Shown: positions 12,116 to 26,300 of the stretch, piece after piece
How positions within the stretch are numbered: position 1 is the stretch's first letter
Layout: every line of letters begins with the position of its first letter
Translations under genes and position numbers: made by a program
Origin: Isoperla grammatica
Taxonomy: Eukaryota; Arthropoda; Insecta; Plecoptera; Perlodidae
Reading direction: 5' to 3'
DNA: 64,000 nucleotides
Assembly: GCA_945910005.1 (NCBI GenBank)
Contig: OX246749.1
Coordinates: forward strand, 21,348,197-21,412,196
Notes under the pieces: model-generated
Database searches by the model: none
What the model was told of the DNA's origin: nothing
The model's input: the letters and a program-made list of their open reading frames with translations, nothing else

Positions 12116-14961
12116 CTCGCCACTCCGTCATACTTGCGGCCTTCTTTGCAATCCAAGCGCCTAACAATCTCCCCAATGTGGCTCTCGCCACTTCGTCATA
12201 CTTGCGGCCCTCTTTGCAATCCAAGCGCCTAAAAATTTCCCTAATGTGGCTCTCGCTACTCCGTCATACTTGCGGCCCTCTTTGCAATCCAAGCGCCTAA
12301 CAATCTCCTCGATGTGGCTCTCGATACTCCGTCATACTTGCGGCCCTCTTTGCAATCCAAGCGCCTAACAATCTCCCCAATGTGGCTCTCGTCACATTGT
12401 CATACTTGCGGCCCTCTTTGCAATACAAGCGTCTAACAATCTCTCCAATGTGGCTCTCGTCACTCCCCAATACTTGCGGCCCTCTTTGCAATCCAAGTGC
12501 CTAACATCTCCCCAGTGTTGCTCTCGCCACTCCGTCATACTTGCGGCCCTCTTTGCAATCCAAGCGCCTTACAATCTCCCCAATGTGGCTCTCGTCACAC
12601 CGTCATACTTGCGGCCCTCTTTGCAATCCAAGCGCCTAACAATCTCCCCAGTGTGGCTCTCGTAACTCCACCATACTTGCGGCCCTCTTGGCAATCCAAG
12701 CGCCTTACAATCTCCCCAATGTGGCTCTCGTCGCTCCGTCATACTTGCGGCCCTCTTTGCAATCCAAGTGCCAAACAATCTCCCCAATGTGGCTCTCGTC
12801 ACACCGCCTTACTTGCGGCCCTCTTTGCAATCAGAGCGCCTAACAATCTCCCCAATGTGGCTCTCGTCACTTCGTCATACTTGCGGCCCTCTTTGCAATC
12901 AGAGCTTTTTACAATCTCCCCGATGTGGATCTCGCCACTCTGCCATTCTTGCGGCCCTCTTTGCAATCCAAGCACCTTACAATCTTCCCAATGTGGCTCT
13001 CGTCACTGCACCATACTTGCGGCCCTCTTTGCAATCCAAGCGCCTAACAAGCTCCCCAGTGTTGCTTTCCCACTCCGTCATACTTGCGGCCCTTTTTGCA
13101 ATCCAAGCGCCTAACAATCTCCCCAATGTGGCTCTCGTCACACCGTCATAATTGCGGCCCTCTTTGCAACACAAGCGTCTCACACACTCCAATGTGGCTC
13201 TCGTCACTCCCCCATAATTGCGGCCCTCTTTGCAATCCAAGTGCCTAACATCTCCCTAATGTGGCTCTCGCCACTCCGCCATACTTGCGGCCCTCTTTGA
13301 AATCCAAGCTCCTAACAATCTCCCCAATATGGCTCTCGCCACTCCGCATACTTGCGGCCCTCTTTGCCATCCAAGCGCCTAACAATCTCCCCAATGTGGC
13401 TCTCGCCACTCCGTCATACTTGCGGCCGTCTTTGCAATCCAAGCGCCTAACAATCTCCCCAATGTGGCTTGCCAATCCGTCATACTTGCGGCCCTCTTTG
13501 CAATCCAAGTGCCTTTCAATTTCCCCAATGTGGCTCTCTTCACACCGTCATACTTGCGGCCCTCTTTGCAATCCAAACGCCTTACAATCTCCGCAATGTG
13601 GCTCTCGTCACTCCACCATACTTGCGGCCCTCTTTGCAATCCAAGTGCCTCACATCTCCCAAATGGGCCTGTCGTCACTCCGTCAAACTTGCGGCCCTCT
13701 TTGCAATCCAAGCGCCTCACAATCTCCCCAATAAGGCTCTCGTCACTCTGTCATACTTGCGGCCCTCTTTGCAATCCAAGCGCCTAACAATCTCCCCAAT
13801 GTGGCTCTCGTCACACCGTCATTCTTGCGGCCCTCTTTGCAATCCAAGCACCTAACAATCTTCCCAATGTGGCTCTCATCACTTCACCATACTTGCGGCC
13901 CTCTTTGCAATCCAAGCGCCTTACAATCTCCCCAGTGTTGCTCTCGCCACTCCGTCATACTTGCGGCCCTCTTTGCAATCCAAGCGCCTAACAATCTCCC
14001 CAATGTGGCGCTCGTCACACCGTCATACTTGCGGCCCTCTTTGCAATACAAGCGTCTAACAATCTCTCCAATGTGGCTCTCGTCACTCCCCCATACTTGC
14101 GGCCCTCTTTGCAATCCAAGTGCCTAACATCTCCCCAGTGTTGCTCTCGCCACTCCGTCATACTTGCGGCCCTCTTTGCAATCCAAGCGCCTAACAATCT
14201 CCCCAATGTGGCTCTCGTCACACCGTCATACTTGCGGCCCTCTTTGCAATACAAGCGTCTAATAATCTCTCCAATGTGGCTCTCGTCACTCCACCATACT
14301 TGCGGCCCTCTTTGCAATCCAAGTGCCTAACATCTCCCTAATGTGGCTCTCGCCACTCCGCCATACATGCGGCCCTCTTTGCCATCCAAGCGCCTAACAA
14401 TCTCCCCAATGTGGCTCTCGCCACTCCGTTATACTTGCGGCCCTCTTTGCAATCAGAGCGCCTTACAATCTCCCCAATGTGGCTTTCGTCACACCGTCAT
14501 ACTTGCGGCCCTCTTTGCCATCCAAGCGCCTAACAATCTCCCCAATGTTTCTCTCGCCACTCCGTCATACTTGCGGTCCTCTTTGCAATCAGAGCGCCTG
14601 ACAATCTCCCCGATGTGGCTCTCGCCACTCCGCCATTCTTGCGGCCCTCTTTGCAATCCAAGCGCCTAACAATCTCCCCAATATGGCTCTTGTCACTCCA
14701 CCATACTTGCGGCCCTCTTTGCAATCAAAGTGCCTAACAATATCCCCAATGTGGCTCTCGTCACACCGTCATACTTGCGGCCCTCTTTGCAATTCAAGCG
14801 CCTAACAATCTCCCCAATGTGGCTGTCGCCACTCTGACATACTTGCGGGCCTCTTTGCAATCCAAGCACCTAACAATCTCCCCAATGCGGTCTCGCCACT
14901 CCGTCATACTTGCGGCCCTCTTTGCAATCAAAGCGCATAACAATCTCCCCGATGTGGCTCT

Positions 14962-17900
14962 CGCCACTCCGTCATACTTGCAGCCCTCTTTTCAATCCAA
15001 GCGCCTAACAATCTCCCCAATGTGGCTCTCGTCACTTTGTCATACTTGCGGCCCTCTTTGCAATCCAAGCGCCTAACAATCTCCCCGATGTGGTTCTCGT
15101 CACTCCGTCATACTTGCGGCCCTCTTTGCCATCCAAGCGCCTAACAATCTCCCCAATGTGGCTCTCGTCAAACCGTTATGCTTGCGGCCCTCTTTGCAAT
15201 TCAAGCGCCTTACAATCTCCCCAGTGTGGCTCTCGTCACTCCGCCATACTTGCGGCCCTCTTTGCAATCCAAGCGCCTAACAATCTCCCCAATGTGGCTC
15301 TCGTCACCCCACCTATATTTGCGGCCCTCTGTGCAATCAAAGCGCCTAACAATCTCCCCAGTGTTGCTCTCGCCACTCCGTCATACTTGAAGCCCACTTT
15401 ACAATCCAAGCGCCTAACAATGTCCCCAATGTGGCTCTCGTCACACCGTCATACTTGCGGCCCTCTTTACCATCCAAGCGCCTAACAATCTTCCCAATGT
15501 GGCTCTCGCCACTCCGTCATACTTGCGGCCCTCTTTGCAATCAGAGCGCCTTACAATCTCCCCGATGTGGCTCTCGCCATTCCGTCATACTTGCGGCCCT
15601 CTTTGCAATCCAAGCGCCTTAATATCTCCCCAGTGTTGCTCTCGTCACTTCGTTATACTTGCGGCCCTCTTTGCAATCCAAGCGCCTCACAATCTCCCCA
15701 AGGTGGCATTTTCACTCCGTCACTCTTGCGGCCCTCTTTGCAATCCAAGCGCCTAACAATCAGTCCAATGTGGCTCTCGTCACTCCGGCATACTTGCGGC
15801 CCTCTTTGCAATCAGATTGCCTAACAATTTCCCCAATGTGGCTCTCGCCACTCCTTCATACTTGCGGCCCTCTTTGCAATCCAAGCGTCTAACAATCTCC
15901 CCAGTGTTGCTCTCGCCACTCCGTCATACTTGCGGCCCTCTTTGCAAACCAAGCGCCTAACAATCTCCCCAATGTGGCTCTCTTCACACCGTCATACTTG
16001 CGGCCCTCTTTTCAATCCAAGCGCCTAACAATCTCCCCAATGTGGCTCTCGTCGCTCCGTCATACCTGCGGCCCTCTTTGCAATCCAAGTGCCTAAAAAT
16101 TTCCCCAATGTGGCTCTCTTCACACCGTCATACTTGCGGCCCTCTTTGCAATCCAAACGCCTAATTATCTCCCCAATGTGGCTCTCGTCACTCCACCATA
16201 CTTGCGGCCCTCTTTGCAATCCAAGTGCCTCACATCTCTCAAATGGGCCTGTCGTCACTCCGTCATACTTGCGGCCCTCTTTGCAATCCAAGCGCCTCAC
16301 ATCTCCCAAATGGGCCTGTCGTCACTCCGTCATACTTGCGGCCCTCTTTGCAATCCAAGCGCCTCACAATCTCCCCAATGTTGCTCTCGCCACTCCGTCA
16401 TACTTGCGGCCCTCTTTGAAATCCAAGTGCCTAACAATTTCCCCAATGTGGCTCTCGTCACACCGCCATACTTGCGGCCCTCTTTGCAATCAGAGCGCCT
16501 AACAATCTCCCCAATGTGGCTCTCGTCACTTCGTCATACTTGCGGCCCTCTTTGCAATCAGAGCTTCTTACAATCTCCCCGATGTGGATCTCGCCACTCC
16601 GCCATTTTTGCGGCCCTCTTTGCAATCCAAGCACCTAACAATCTTCCCAATGTGGCTCTCGTCACTGCACCATACTTGCGGCCCTCTTTGCAATCCAAGC
16701 GCCTAACAATCTCCCCAGTGTTGCTTTCCCACTCCGTCATACTTGCGGCCCTCTTTGCAATCCATGCGCCTAACAATCTCCCCAATGTGGCTCTCGTCAC
16801 ACCGTCATACTTGCGGCCCTCTTTGCAATAGAAGCGTCTAACAATCTCTCCAATGTGGCTCTCGTCACTCCACCATACTTGCGGCCCTCTTTGCAATCCA
16901 AGTGCCTTACCTTCCTAATGTGGCTCTCGCCACTCTTCCATACTTGCGGCCCTCTTTGCAATCCAAGCGCCTAACAATCTCCCTAATGTGGCTCTCACCA
17001 CTCCGCCATACTTGCGGCCCTCTTTGCAATCCAAGCGCCTTACAATCTCCCTAATGTGGCTCTCGCCACTCCGTCATACTCGCGGCCCTCTTTGCAATCC
17101 AAGCGCCTAACAATCTCCCCAATATAGCTCTCACCACTTCACCATACTTGCGGCCCTCTTTGCAATCAAAACGCCTAACAATCTCCCCAATGTGGCTCTC
17201 GTCACTCCGCCATACTTGGGGCCTTCTTTGCAATCCAAGCGCCTAACAATCTCTCCGATGTGGATCTCGTTACTCCGTCATACTTGCTGCCCTCTTTGCA
17301 ATCCAAGCGCCTTACAATCTCCCCGATGTGGCTCTCGCCACTCCGCCATACTTGCGGGCCACCTTTGCAATCCAAGCGCCTAACAAACTCCCCAATGTGG
17401 CTCTCGTCACTCCGTCATACTTGCGGCCCTCTTTGCCATCCAAGCGCCTAACAATCTCCCCAATGTGGCTCTCGCCACTCCGTCATACTTGCGGCCCTCT
17501 TTGCAATCAGAGCGCCTTACAATCTCCCCAATGTGGCTCTCGTCACACCGTCATACTTGCGGCCCTCTTTGCCATCCAAGCGCCTAACAATCTCCCCAAT
17601 ATGGCTCTCGTCACTCCACCATACTTGCGGCCCTCTTTGCAATCAAAACGCCTAACAATCTCCCCAATGTGGCTCTCGTCAAACCTTCATACTTGCGGCC
17701 CTCTTTGCAATCCAAGCGCATAACAATCCCCCAATGTGGCTCTCGTCACACCGTCATATTGGCGGCCCACTTTGCAATCCAAGCGCCTAACAATCATCCC
17801 AATGTGGCTCTCGCCACTCCGTCATACTTGCGTTCCTCTTTGCAATCCAAGCGCCTAAAAATCTCCCCAGTGTTGCTCTCGTCACACCGTCATACTTGCA

Positions 17901-20900
17901 GCCCTCTTTGCAATCCAAGCGCCTCACAATCTCCCCAAGGTGGCACTTTCACTCCATCACTCTTGCGGCCCTCTTTGCAATCCAAGCGCCTAACAATCTC
18001 CCCAATGTGGCTCTCGCCACTCCGTCATACTTGCGGCCCTCTTTGCAATCAGAGCGCCTTACAATCTCCCCGATGTGGCTCTCACCACTCCGCCATTCTT
18101 GCGGCCCTCTTTGCAATCCAAGCTCCTTACAATCTCCCCAATATGGCTCTCGTCACTCCACCATACTTGCGGCCCTCTTTGCAATCAAAACGCCTAACAA
18201 TTTCCCTAATGTGGCTCTCGTCACACCGTCATACTTGCGGCCCTCTTTGCAATCCATGTGCCTAACAATCTCACTTATGTGGCTCTCGCCACTCCGTCAT
18301 ACTTGCGGCCCTCTTTGCAATCCAAGCGCCTTACAATCTCCCCAATGTGGCTCTCGTCACTCTGTCATACTTGCGGCCCTCTTTGCAATCAAGCGCCTAA
18401 CAATCTCCCTTATGTGGCTCTCGCTACTCCGCCATACTTGCGGCCCTCTTTGCAATCAAAAGCCTAACAATCTCCCCAATGTGACTCTCATCTCACCGCC
18501 ATACTTGCGGCCCTCTTTGCAATCCAAGCGCCTAACAATCTCCTAAATGTGGCCCTCGCTACTCCGTCATTCTTGCGGCCCTCTTTGCAATCCAAGCGCC
18601 TAACAATCTCCCCGACGTGGCTCTCGATACTCCGCCATACTTGCGGCCCTCTTTGTAATCAGAGCGCCTAACAATCTCCCCAATGTGGCTCTCGCCACTC
18701 CGTCATACTTGCGGCCCTCTTTGCAATCCAAGCGCCTAACAATCTCCCCAATGTGGCTCTCGCCACTTCGTCATACTTGCGGCCCTCTTTGCAATCCAAG
18801 CGCCTAACAATCTCCCCAATGTGGCTCTCGTCACTTTGTCATACTTGCGGCCCTCTTTGCAATCCAAGCGCCTAACAATCTCCCCGATGTGGTTCTCGTC
18901 ACTCCGTCATACTTGCGGCCCTCTTTGCCATCCAAGCACCTAACAATCTCCCCAATGTGGCTCTCGTCAAACCGTTATGCTTGCGGCCCTCTTTGCAATT
19001 CAAGCGCCTTACAATCTCCCCAGTGTGGCTCTCGTCACTCCGCCATACTTGCGGCCCTCTTTGCAATCCAAGCGCCTAACAATCTCCCCAATGTGGCTCT
19101 CGTCACCCCACCTATATTTGCGGCCCTCTGTGCAATCAAAGCGCCTAACAATCTCCCCAGTGTTGCTCTCGTCACTCCGCCATACTTGCGGCCCTCTTTG
19201 CAATCCAAGCGCCTTACAATCTCCCCAATGTGGCTCTCGCCACTCCGTCATACTTGCGGCCCTCTTTGCAATCCAAGCGCCTAACAATCTCCCCAATGTG
19301 GCTCTCGTCACTCCACCTATATTTGCGGCCCTCTGTGCAATCAAAGCGCCTAACAATCTCCCCAGTGTTGCTCTCGCCACTCCGTCAAACTTGCGGCCCT
19401 CTTTGCAATCCAAGCGCCTAATTATGTCCCCAATGTAGCTCTCGTCACACCATCATACTTGCGGCCCTCTTTGCCATCCAAGCGCCTAACAATCTCCCCA
19501 ATGTGGCTCTCGCCACTCCGTCATACTTGCGGCCCTCTTTGCAATCAGAGCGCCTTACAATCTCCCTGATGTGGCTTTCGCCACTCCGCCATTCTTGCGG
19601 CCCTCTTTGCAATCCAAGCGCCTAACAATCTCCCCAATATGGCTCTCGTCACTCCACCATACTTGCGGCCCTCTTTGCAATCAAAACGACTAACAATCTC
19701 CCCAATGTGGCTCTCGTCAAACCTTCATACTTGCGGCCCTCTTTGCAATCCAAGTGCCTAACATATCCCGAATGTATCTCTCGTCACTCCGTCATACTTG
19801 CGGCCCTCTTTGCAATCCAAGCGCATAACAATCCCCCAATGTGGCTCTCGTCGCACCGTCATACTTGCGGCCCTCTTTGCAATCCAAGCGCCTAACAATC
19901 ATCCCAATGTGGCTCTCGCCACTCCGTCATACTTGCGGCCCTCTTTGCAATCCAAGCGCCTAAAAATCTCCCCAGTGTTGCTCTCGTCACACCGTCATAC
20001 TTGCGGCCCTCTTTGCAATCGAAGCGCCTCACAATCTCCCCAAGGTGGCACTTTCACTCCATCACTCTTGCGGCCCTCTTTGAAATCCAAGCGCCTAACA
20101 ATCTCCCCAATGTGGCTCTCGCCACTCCGTCATACTTGCGGCCCTCTTTGCAATCAGAGCGCCTAACAATCTCCCCGATGTGGCTCTCGCCACTCCGCCA
20201 TTCTCTCGGCCCTCTTTGCAATCCAAGCGCCTAACAATCTCCCCGATATGGCTCTCATCACTCCACCATACTTGCGGCCCTCTTTGCAATCAAAACTCCT
20301 AACAATCTCCCTAATGTGGCTCTCGTCACACCGTCATACTTGCGGCCCTCTTTGCAATCAAAACGCCTAACAATCTCCCCAATGTGGCTCTCGCCACACC
20401 GTCATACTTGCGGCCCTCTTTGCAATCCAAGCGCCTTACAATCTCCCCGATGTGGCTCTCGCCACTCCGCCATACTTGCGGCCCTCTTTGCAATCCAAAC
20501 GCCTAACAATCTCCCCAAGGTACTCTCATCACACCGCCATACTTGCGGCCCTCTTTGCAATCCAAGCGCCTAACAATCTCCCCAATGTGGCTCTCGCCAC
20601 TCCGTCATACTTGCGGCCCTCTTTGCAATCCAAGCGCCTAACAATCTCCCCAATGTGGCTTTCGCCACTTCGTCATACTCGCGGCCCTCTTTGCAATCCA
20701 AGCGCCTAACAATTTCCCTAATGTGGCTCTCGCTACTCCGTCATACTTGCGGCCCTCTTTGCAATCCAAGCGCCTAACAATCTCCTCGATGTGGCTCTCG
20801 ATACTCCGTCATACTTGCGGCCCTCTTTGCAATCCAAGCGCCTTACAATCTCCCCAATGTGGCTCTCGTCACATTGTCATACTTGCGGCCCTCTTTGCAA

Positions 20901-23350
20901 TACAAGCGTCTAACAATCTCTCCAATGTGGCTCTCGTCACTCCCCCATACTTGCGGCCCTCTTTGCAATCCAAGTGCCTAACATCTCCCCAGTGTTGCTC
21001 TCGCCACTCCGTCATACTTGCGGCCCTCTTTGCAATCCAAGCGCCTAACAATTTCCCCAATGTGGCTCTCGTCACACCGTCATGCTTGCGGCCCTCTTTG
21101 CAATACAAGCGTCTAATAATCTCTCCAATGTGGCTCTCGTCACTCCACCATACTTGCGGCCCTCTTTGCAATCAGAGCGCCTTACAATCTCCCCGATGTG
21201 GCTCTCGCCATTCCGTCATACTTGCGGCCCTCTTTGCAATCCAAGCGCCTTAAAATCTCCCCAGTGTTGCTCTCGTCACTTCGTTATACTTGCGGCCCTC
21301 TTTGCAATCCAAGCGCCTCACAATCTCCCCAAGGTGGCACTTTCACTCCGTCACTCTTGCGGCCCTCTTTTCAATCCAAGCGCCTAACAATCTCTCCAAT
21401 GTGGCTCTCGTCACTCCGGCATACTTGCGGCCCTCTTTGCAATCAGATTGAGAAACAATTTCCCCAATGTGGCTCTCGCCACTCCGTCATACTTGCGGCC
21501 CTCTTTGCAATCCAAGCGCCTAACAATCTCCCCCATGTGGTTCTCGCCACTCCGTCATACTTGCGGCCCTCTTTGCAATCAAAGCGCCTCACAATCTCCC
21601 CGATGTGGCTCTCGCCACTCCGTCATACTTGCGGCCCTCTTTTCAATCCAAGCGCCTAACAATCTCCCCAATGTGGCTCTCGTCACTTTGTCATACTTGC
21701 GGCCCTCTTTGCAATCCAAGCGCCTAACAATCTCTCGATGTGGTTGTCGTCACTCCGCCATACTTGCGGCCCTATTTGCAGTCCAAGCGCCTAACAATCT
21801 CCCCAATGTGGCTCTCGTCACACCGTCATGCTTGCGGCCCCCTTTGCAATTCAAGCGCCTAACAATCTCCCAAGTGTGGCTCTCGTCACTCCGCCATACT
21901 TGCGGCCCTCTTTGCAATCCAAGCGCCTTACAATCTCCCCAATGTGGCTCTCGCCACTCCGTCATACTTGCGGCCCTCTTTGCAATCCAAGCGCCTTACA
22001 ATCTCCCTAATGTGGCTCTCGTCAGTCCACCTATATTTGCGGCCCTCTGTGCAATCAAAGCGCCTAACAATCTCCCCAGTGTTGCTCTCGCCACTCCGTC
22101 AAACTTGCGGCCCTCTTTGCAATCCAAGCGCCTAATTATGTCCCCAATGTGGCTCTCGTCACACCGTCATACTTGCGGCCCTCTTTGCCATCCAAGCGCC
22201 TAACAATCTCCCCAATGTGGCTCTCGCCACTCCGTCATACTTGCGGCCCTCTTTGCAATCAGAGCGCCTTACAATCTCCCCGATGTGGCTTTCGCCACTC
22301 CGCCATTCTGGCGGCCCTCTTTGCAATCCAAGCGCCTTACAATCATCCCAATGTGGCTCTCGCCACTCTGTCATACTTGCGGCCCTCTTTGCAATCCAAG
22401 CGCCTAAAAATCTCCCCAGTGTTGCTCTCGTCACACCGTCATACTTGCGGCCCTCTTTGCAATCGAAGCGCCTCACAATCTCCCCAAGGTGGCACTTTCA
22501 CTCCATCACTCTTGCGGCCCTCTTTGCAATCCAAGCGCCTTACAATCTCCCCAATGTGGCTCTCGCCACTCCGTCATACTTGCGGCCCTCTTTGCAATCA
22601 GAGCGCCTAACAATCTCCCCGATGTGGCTCTCGCCACTCCGCCATTCTCTCGGCCCTCTTTGCAATCCAAGCGCCTAACAAACTCCCCGATATGGCTCTC
22701 ATCACTTAACCATACTTGCGGCCCTCTTTGCAATCAAAACTCCTAACAATCTCCCTAATGTGGCTCTCGTCACACCGTCATACTTGCGGCCCTCTTTGCA
22801 ATCCAAACGCCTAACAATCTTCCCAATGTGGCTCTCGCCACACCGTCATACTTGCGGCCCTCTTTGCAATCCAAGCGCCTAACCATCTCCCCGATGTGGC
22901 TCTCGCCACTCCGTCATACTTGCGGCCCTCTTTTAAATCCAAGCGCCTAACAATCTGTCATACTTGCGGCCCTCTTTGCAATCAAAGCGCCTATCAATCT
23001 CCCCAGTGTTGCTCTCGCCACTCCGTTAAACTTGCGGCCCTCTTTGCAATCCAAGCGCCTAACAATGTCCCCAATGTGGCTCTCGCCACTCCGTCATACT
23101 TGCGGCCCTCTTTGCAATCAGAGCGCCTTACAATCTCCCCGATGTGGCTTTCGTCACTCCGCCATTCTTGCGGCCCTCTTTGCAATCCAAGCGCCTAACA
23201 ATCTCCCCAATATGGCTCTCGTCACTCCACCATACTTGCGGCCCTCTTTGCAATCAAAACGCCTAACAATCTCCCCAATGTGGCTCTCGTCAAACCTTCA
23301 TACTTGCAGCCCTCTTTGCAATCAAAACGCCTAACAATCTCCCCAATGTG
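14962..23350 (+). repeat. Higher-order satellite superrepeat, copy 2
   Basis: Second copy of the superrepeat. It lacks about ten monomers relative to copy 1 (join near 21150, where a CACCATAC-type monomer passes straight to one with CAATCAGAGCG). It has about eight extra monomers between 18812 and 19560. Its end is where CGTCAAACC replaces CGCCACTCC near 23350. Confidence 0.8.
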
Positions 23351-26300
23351 GCTCTCGTCAAACCTTCATACTTGCGGCCCTCTTTGCAATCAGAGCGCCT
23401 AAGAATCTCCCCAGTGTTGCTCTCGTCACTTCGTTATACTTGCGGCCCTCTTTGCAATCCAAGCGCCTCACAATCTCCCCAAGGTGGCACTTTCACTCCG
23501 TCACTCTTGCGGCCCTCTTTGTAATCCAAGCGCCTAACAATTTCTCCAATGTGGCTCTCGTCAGTCCGGCATTCTTGCGGCCCTCTTTGCAATCCAAGCG
23601 CCTTACAATCTCCCCAATGTGGCTCTCGTCACACCGCCAAACTTGCGGCCCTCTTTGCAATCAGAGCGCCTAACAATCTCCCCAATGTGGCTCTCGCCAC
23701 TCCGTCATACTTGCGGCCCTCTTTGCAATCCAAGCGCCTTACAATTTCCCCAAGGTGGCAATTTCACTCAGTCACTCTTGCGGCCCTCTTTGCAATCCAA
23801 GCGCCTAACAATCTCCCCAATGTGGCTCTCACCTTTCCGTCATACTTGCGGCCCTCTTTGCAATCCAAGCGCCTAAAAAACTCCCCAATGTGGCTCTCGT
23901 CACACCGTTATACTTGCGGCCCTCTTTGCAATCCAAGCGCCTAACAATCTCCCGAATGTGGCTCTCGCCACTCCGTCATACTTGCGGCCCTCTTTGCAAT
24001 GCAAGCGCTTAACAATCTCCCCAAGGTGGCCCTCGTAAAACCGTCATACTTGCGGCCCTCTTTGCAATACAAGCGTCTAACAATCTCTCTAATGTGGCTC
24101 TCGTCACTCCACCATACTTGCGGCCCTCTTTGCAATCCAAGCGCATAATAATCTCCCCAATATGACTCTTTGCAATCAGAGCGCCTTACAATCTCCCCGA
24201 TGTGGATCTCGCCAGTCCGCCATTCTTGAGGCCCTCTTTGCAATCCAAGCGCCTAACAATCTCCCCAATGTGGCTCTCGCCACTTCGTCATACTTGCGGC
24301 CCTCTTTGCAATCCAAGCGCCTAACAATCTCCCTAATGTGGCTCTCGCTACTCCGCCATTCTTGAGGCCCTCTTTGCAATCCAAGCGCCTAACAATCTCC
24401 CCAATGTGGCTCTCGCCACTTCGTCATACTTGCGGCCCTCTTTGCAATCCAAGCGCCTAACAATCTCCCTTATGTGGCTCTCGCCACTCCGTCATACTTG
24501 CGGCCCTCTTTGCAATCCAAGCGCATAACAATCTCCCCAATATGGCTCTTTGCAATCAGAGCGCCTTACAATCTCTCCAATGTGGCTCTCGTCACTCCCC
24601 CATACTTGCGGCCCTCTTTGCAATCAGAGCGCCTTACAATCTCCCCAGTGTTGCTCTCGCCACTCCGTCATACTTGCGGCCCTCTTTGCAATCCAAACGC
24701 CTAACAATCTCCCCAATGTGGCTCTCGTCACACCGTCATACTTGCGGCCCTCTTTGCAATACAAGCGTCTAACAATCTCTCCAATGTGGCTCTCGTCACT
24801 CCCTCATACTTGCGGCATTCTTTGCAATCCAAGTGCCTTACATCTCCCTAATGTGGCTCTCGCCACTCCGCCATACTTGCGGCCCTCTTTGCCATCCAAG
24901 CGCCTAACAATCTCCTCAATGTGGCTCTCGCCAGTCCGTCATACTTGCGGCCCTCTTTGCAATCAAAGCGCCTTACAATCTCCCCAATGTGGCTCTCGCC
25001 ACTCCGTCATACTTGCGGCCCTCTTTGCAATCAGAGCGCCTTACAATCTCCCCAATGTGGCTCTCGTCACACCGTCATACTTGCGGCCCTCTTTGCCATC
25101 CAAGCACCAAACAATCTCCCCAATGTTGCTCTCGCCACTCCGTCATACTTGCGGCCCTCTTTGCAATCAGAGCGCCTTAAAATCTCCCCAATATGGCTCT
25201 CGTCACTCCACCATACATGCGGCCCTCTTTGCAATCAAAACGCGTAACAATCTCCCCGATGTGGCTCTCGGCACTCCGCCATTCTAGCGGCCCTCTTTGC
25301 ATTCCAAGCGCCTAACAATCTCCCCAATATGGCTTTCGTCACTCCACCATACTTGCGGCCCTCTTTGCAATCAAAACAACTAACAATCTCCCTAATGTGG
25401 CTCTCGTCACACCTTCATACTTGCGGCCCTCTTTGCAATCAAAGCGCTTAACAATCTCCATAATGTGGCTCTCGTCACACTGTCATACTTGCGGCCCTCT
25501 TTGCAATCCAAACGCCTAACAATCTCCCCAATGTGGCTCTCGCCACTCCGTCATACTTGCGGCCCTCTTTGCAATCCAAGCGCCTAACAGTCTCCCCAAT
25601 GTGGTACTCGCCACTCCGTCATACTTGCGGCCCTCTTTGCAATCAAAGCGCATAACAATCTCCCCGATGTGGCTCTCGCCACTCCGTCATACTTGCGGCC
25701 CTCTTTTCAATCCAAGCGCCTAACAATCTCCCCAATGTGGCTCTCGACACTTTGTCATACTTGCGGCCCTCTTTGCAATCCAAGCGCCTTACCATCTCCC
25801 CGATGTGGTTCTCGTCACTCCGTCATACTTGCGGCCCTCTTTGCCATCCAAGAACCTAACAATCTCCCCAATGTGGTTCTCGTCAAACCGTAATGCTTGC
25901 AGCCCTCTTTGCAATTCAAGCGCCTAACAATCTCCCCAGTGTGGCTCTCGTCACTCCGCCATACTTGCGGCCCTCTTTGCAATCCAAGCGCCTAACAATC
26001 TCCCCAATGTGGCTCTCGTCCCTCCACCTATATTTGCGGCCCTCTGTGCAATCAAAGCGCCTAACAATCTCCCCAGTGTTGCTCTCGCCACTCCGTCATA
26101 CTTGCGGCCCACTTTGCAATCCAAGCGCCTAACAATGTCCCCAATGTGGCTCTCGTCACACCGTCATACTTGCGGACCTCTTTGCAATCCAAGCGCCTAA
26201 CAATCTCCCCAGTGTTGCTTTCCCACTCCGCCATACTTGCGGCCCTCTTTGCAATCCAAGCGCCTAACAATCTCCCCAAGGTGGCACTTTCACTCCGTCA

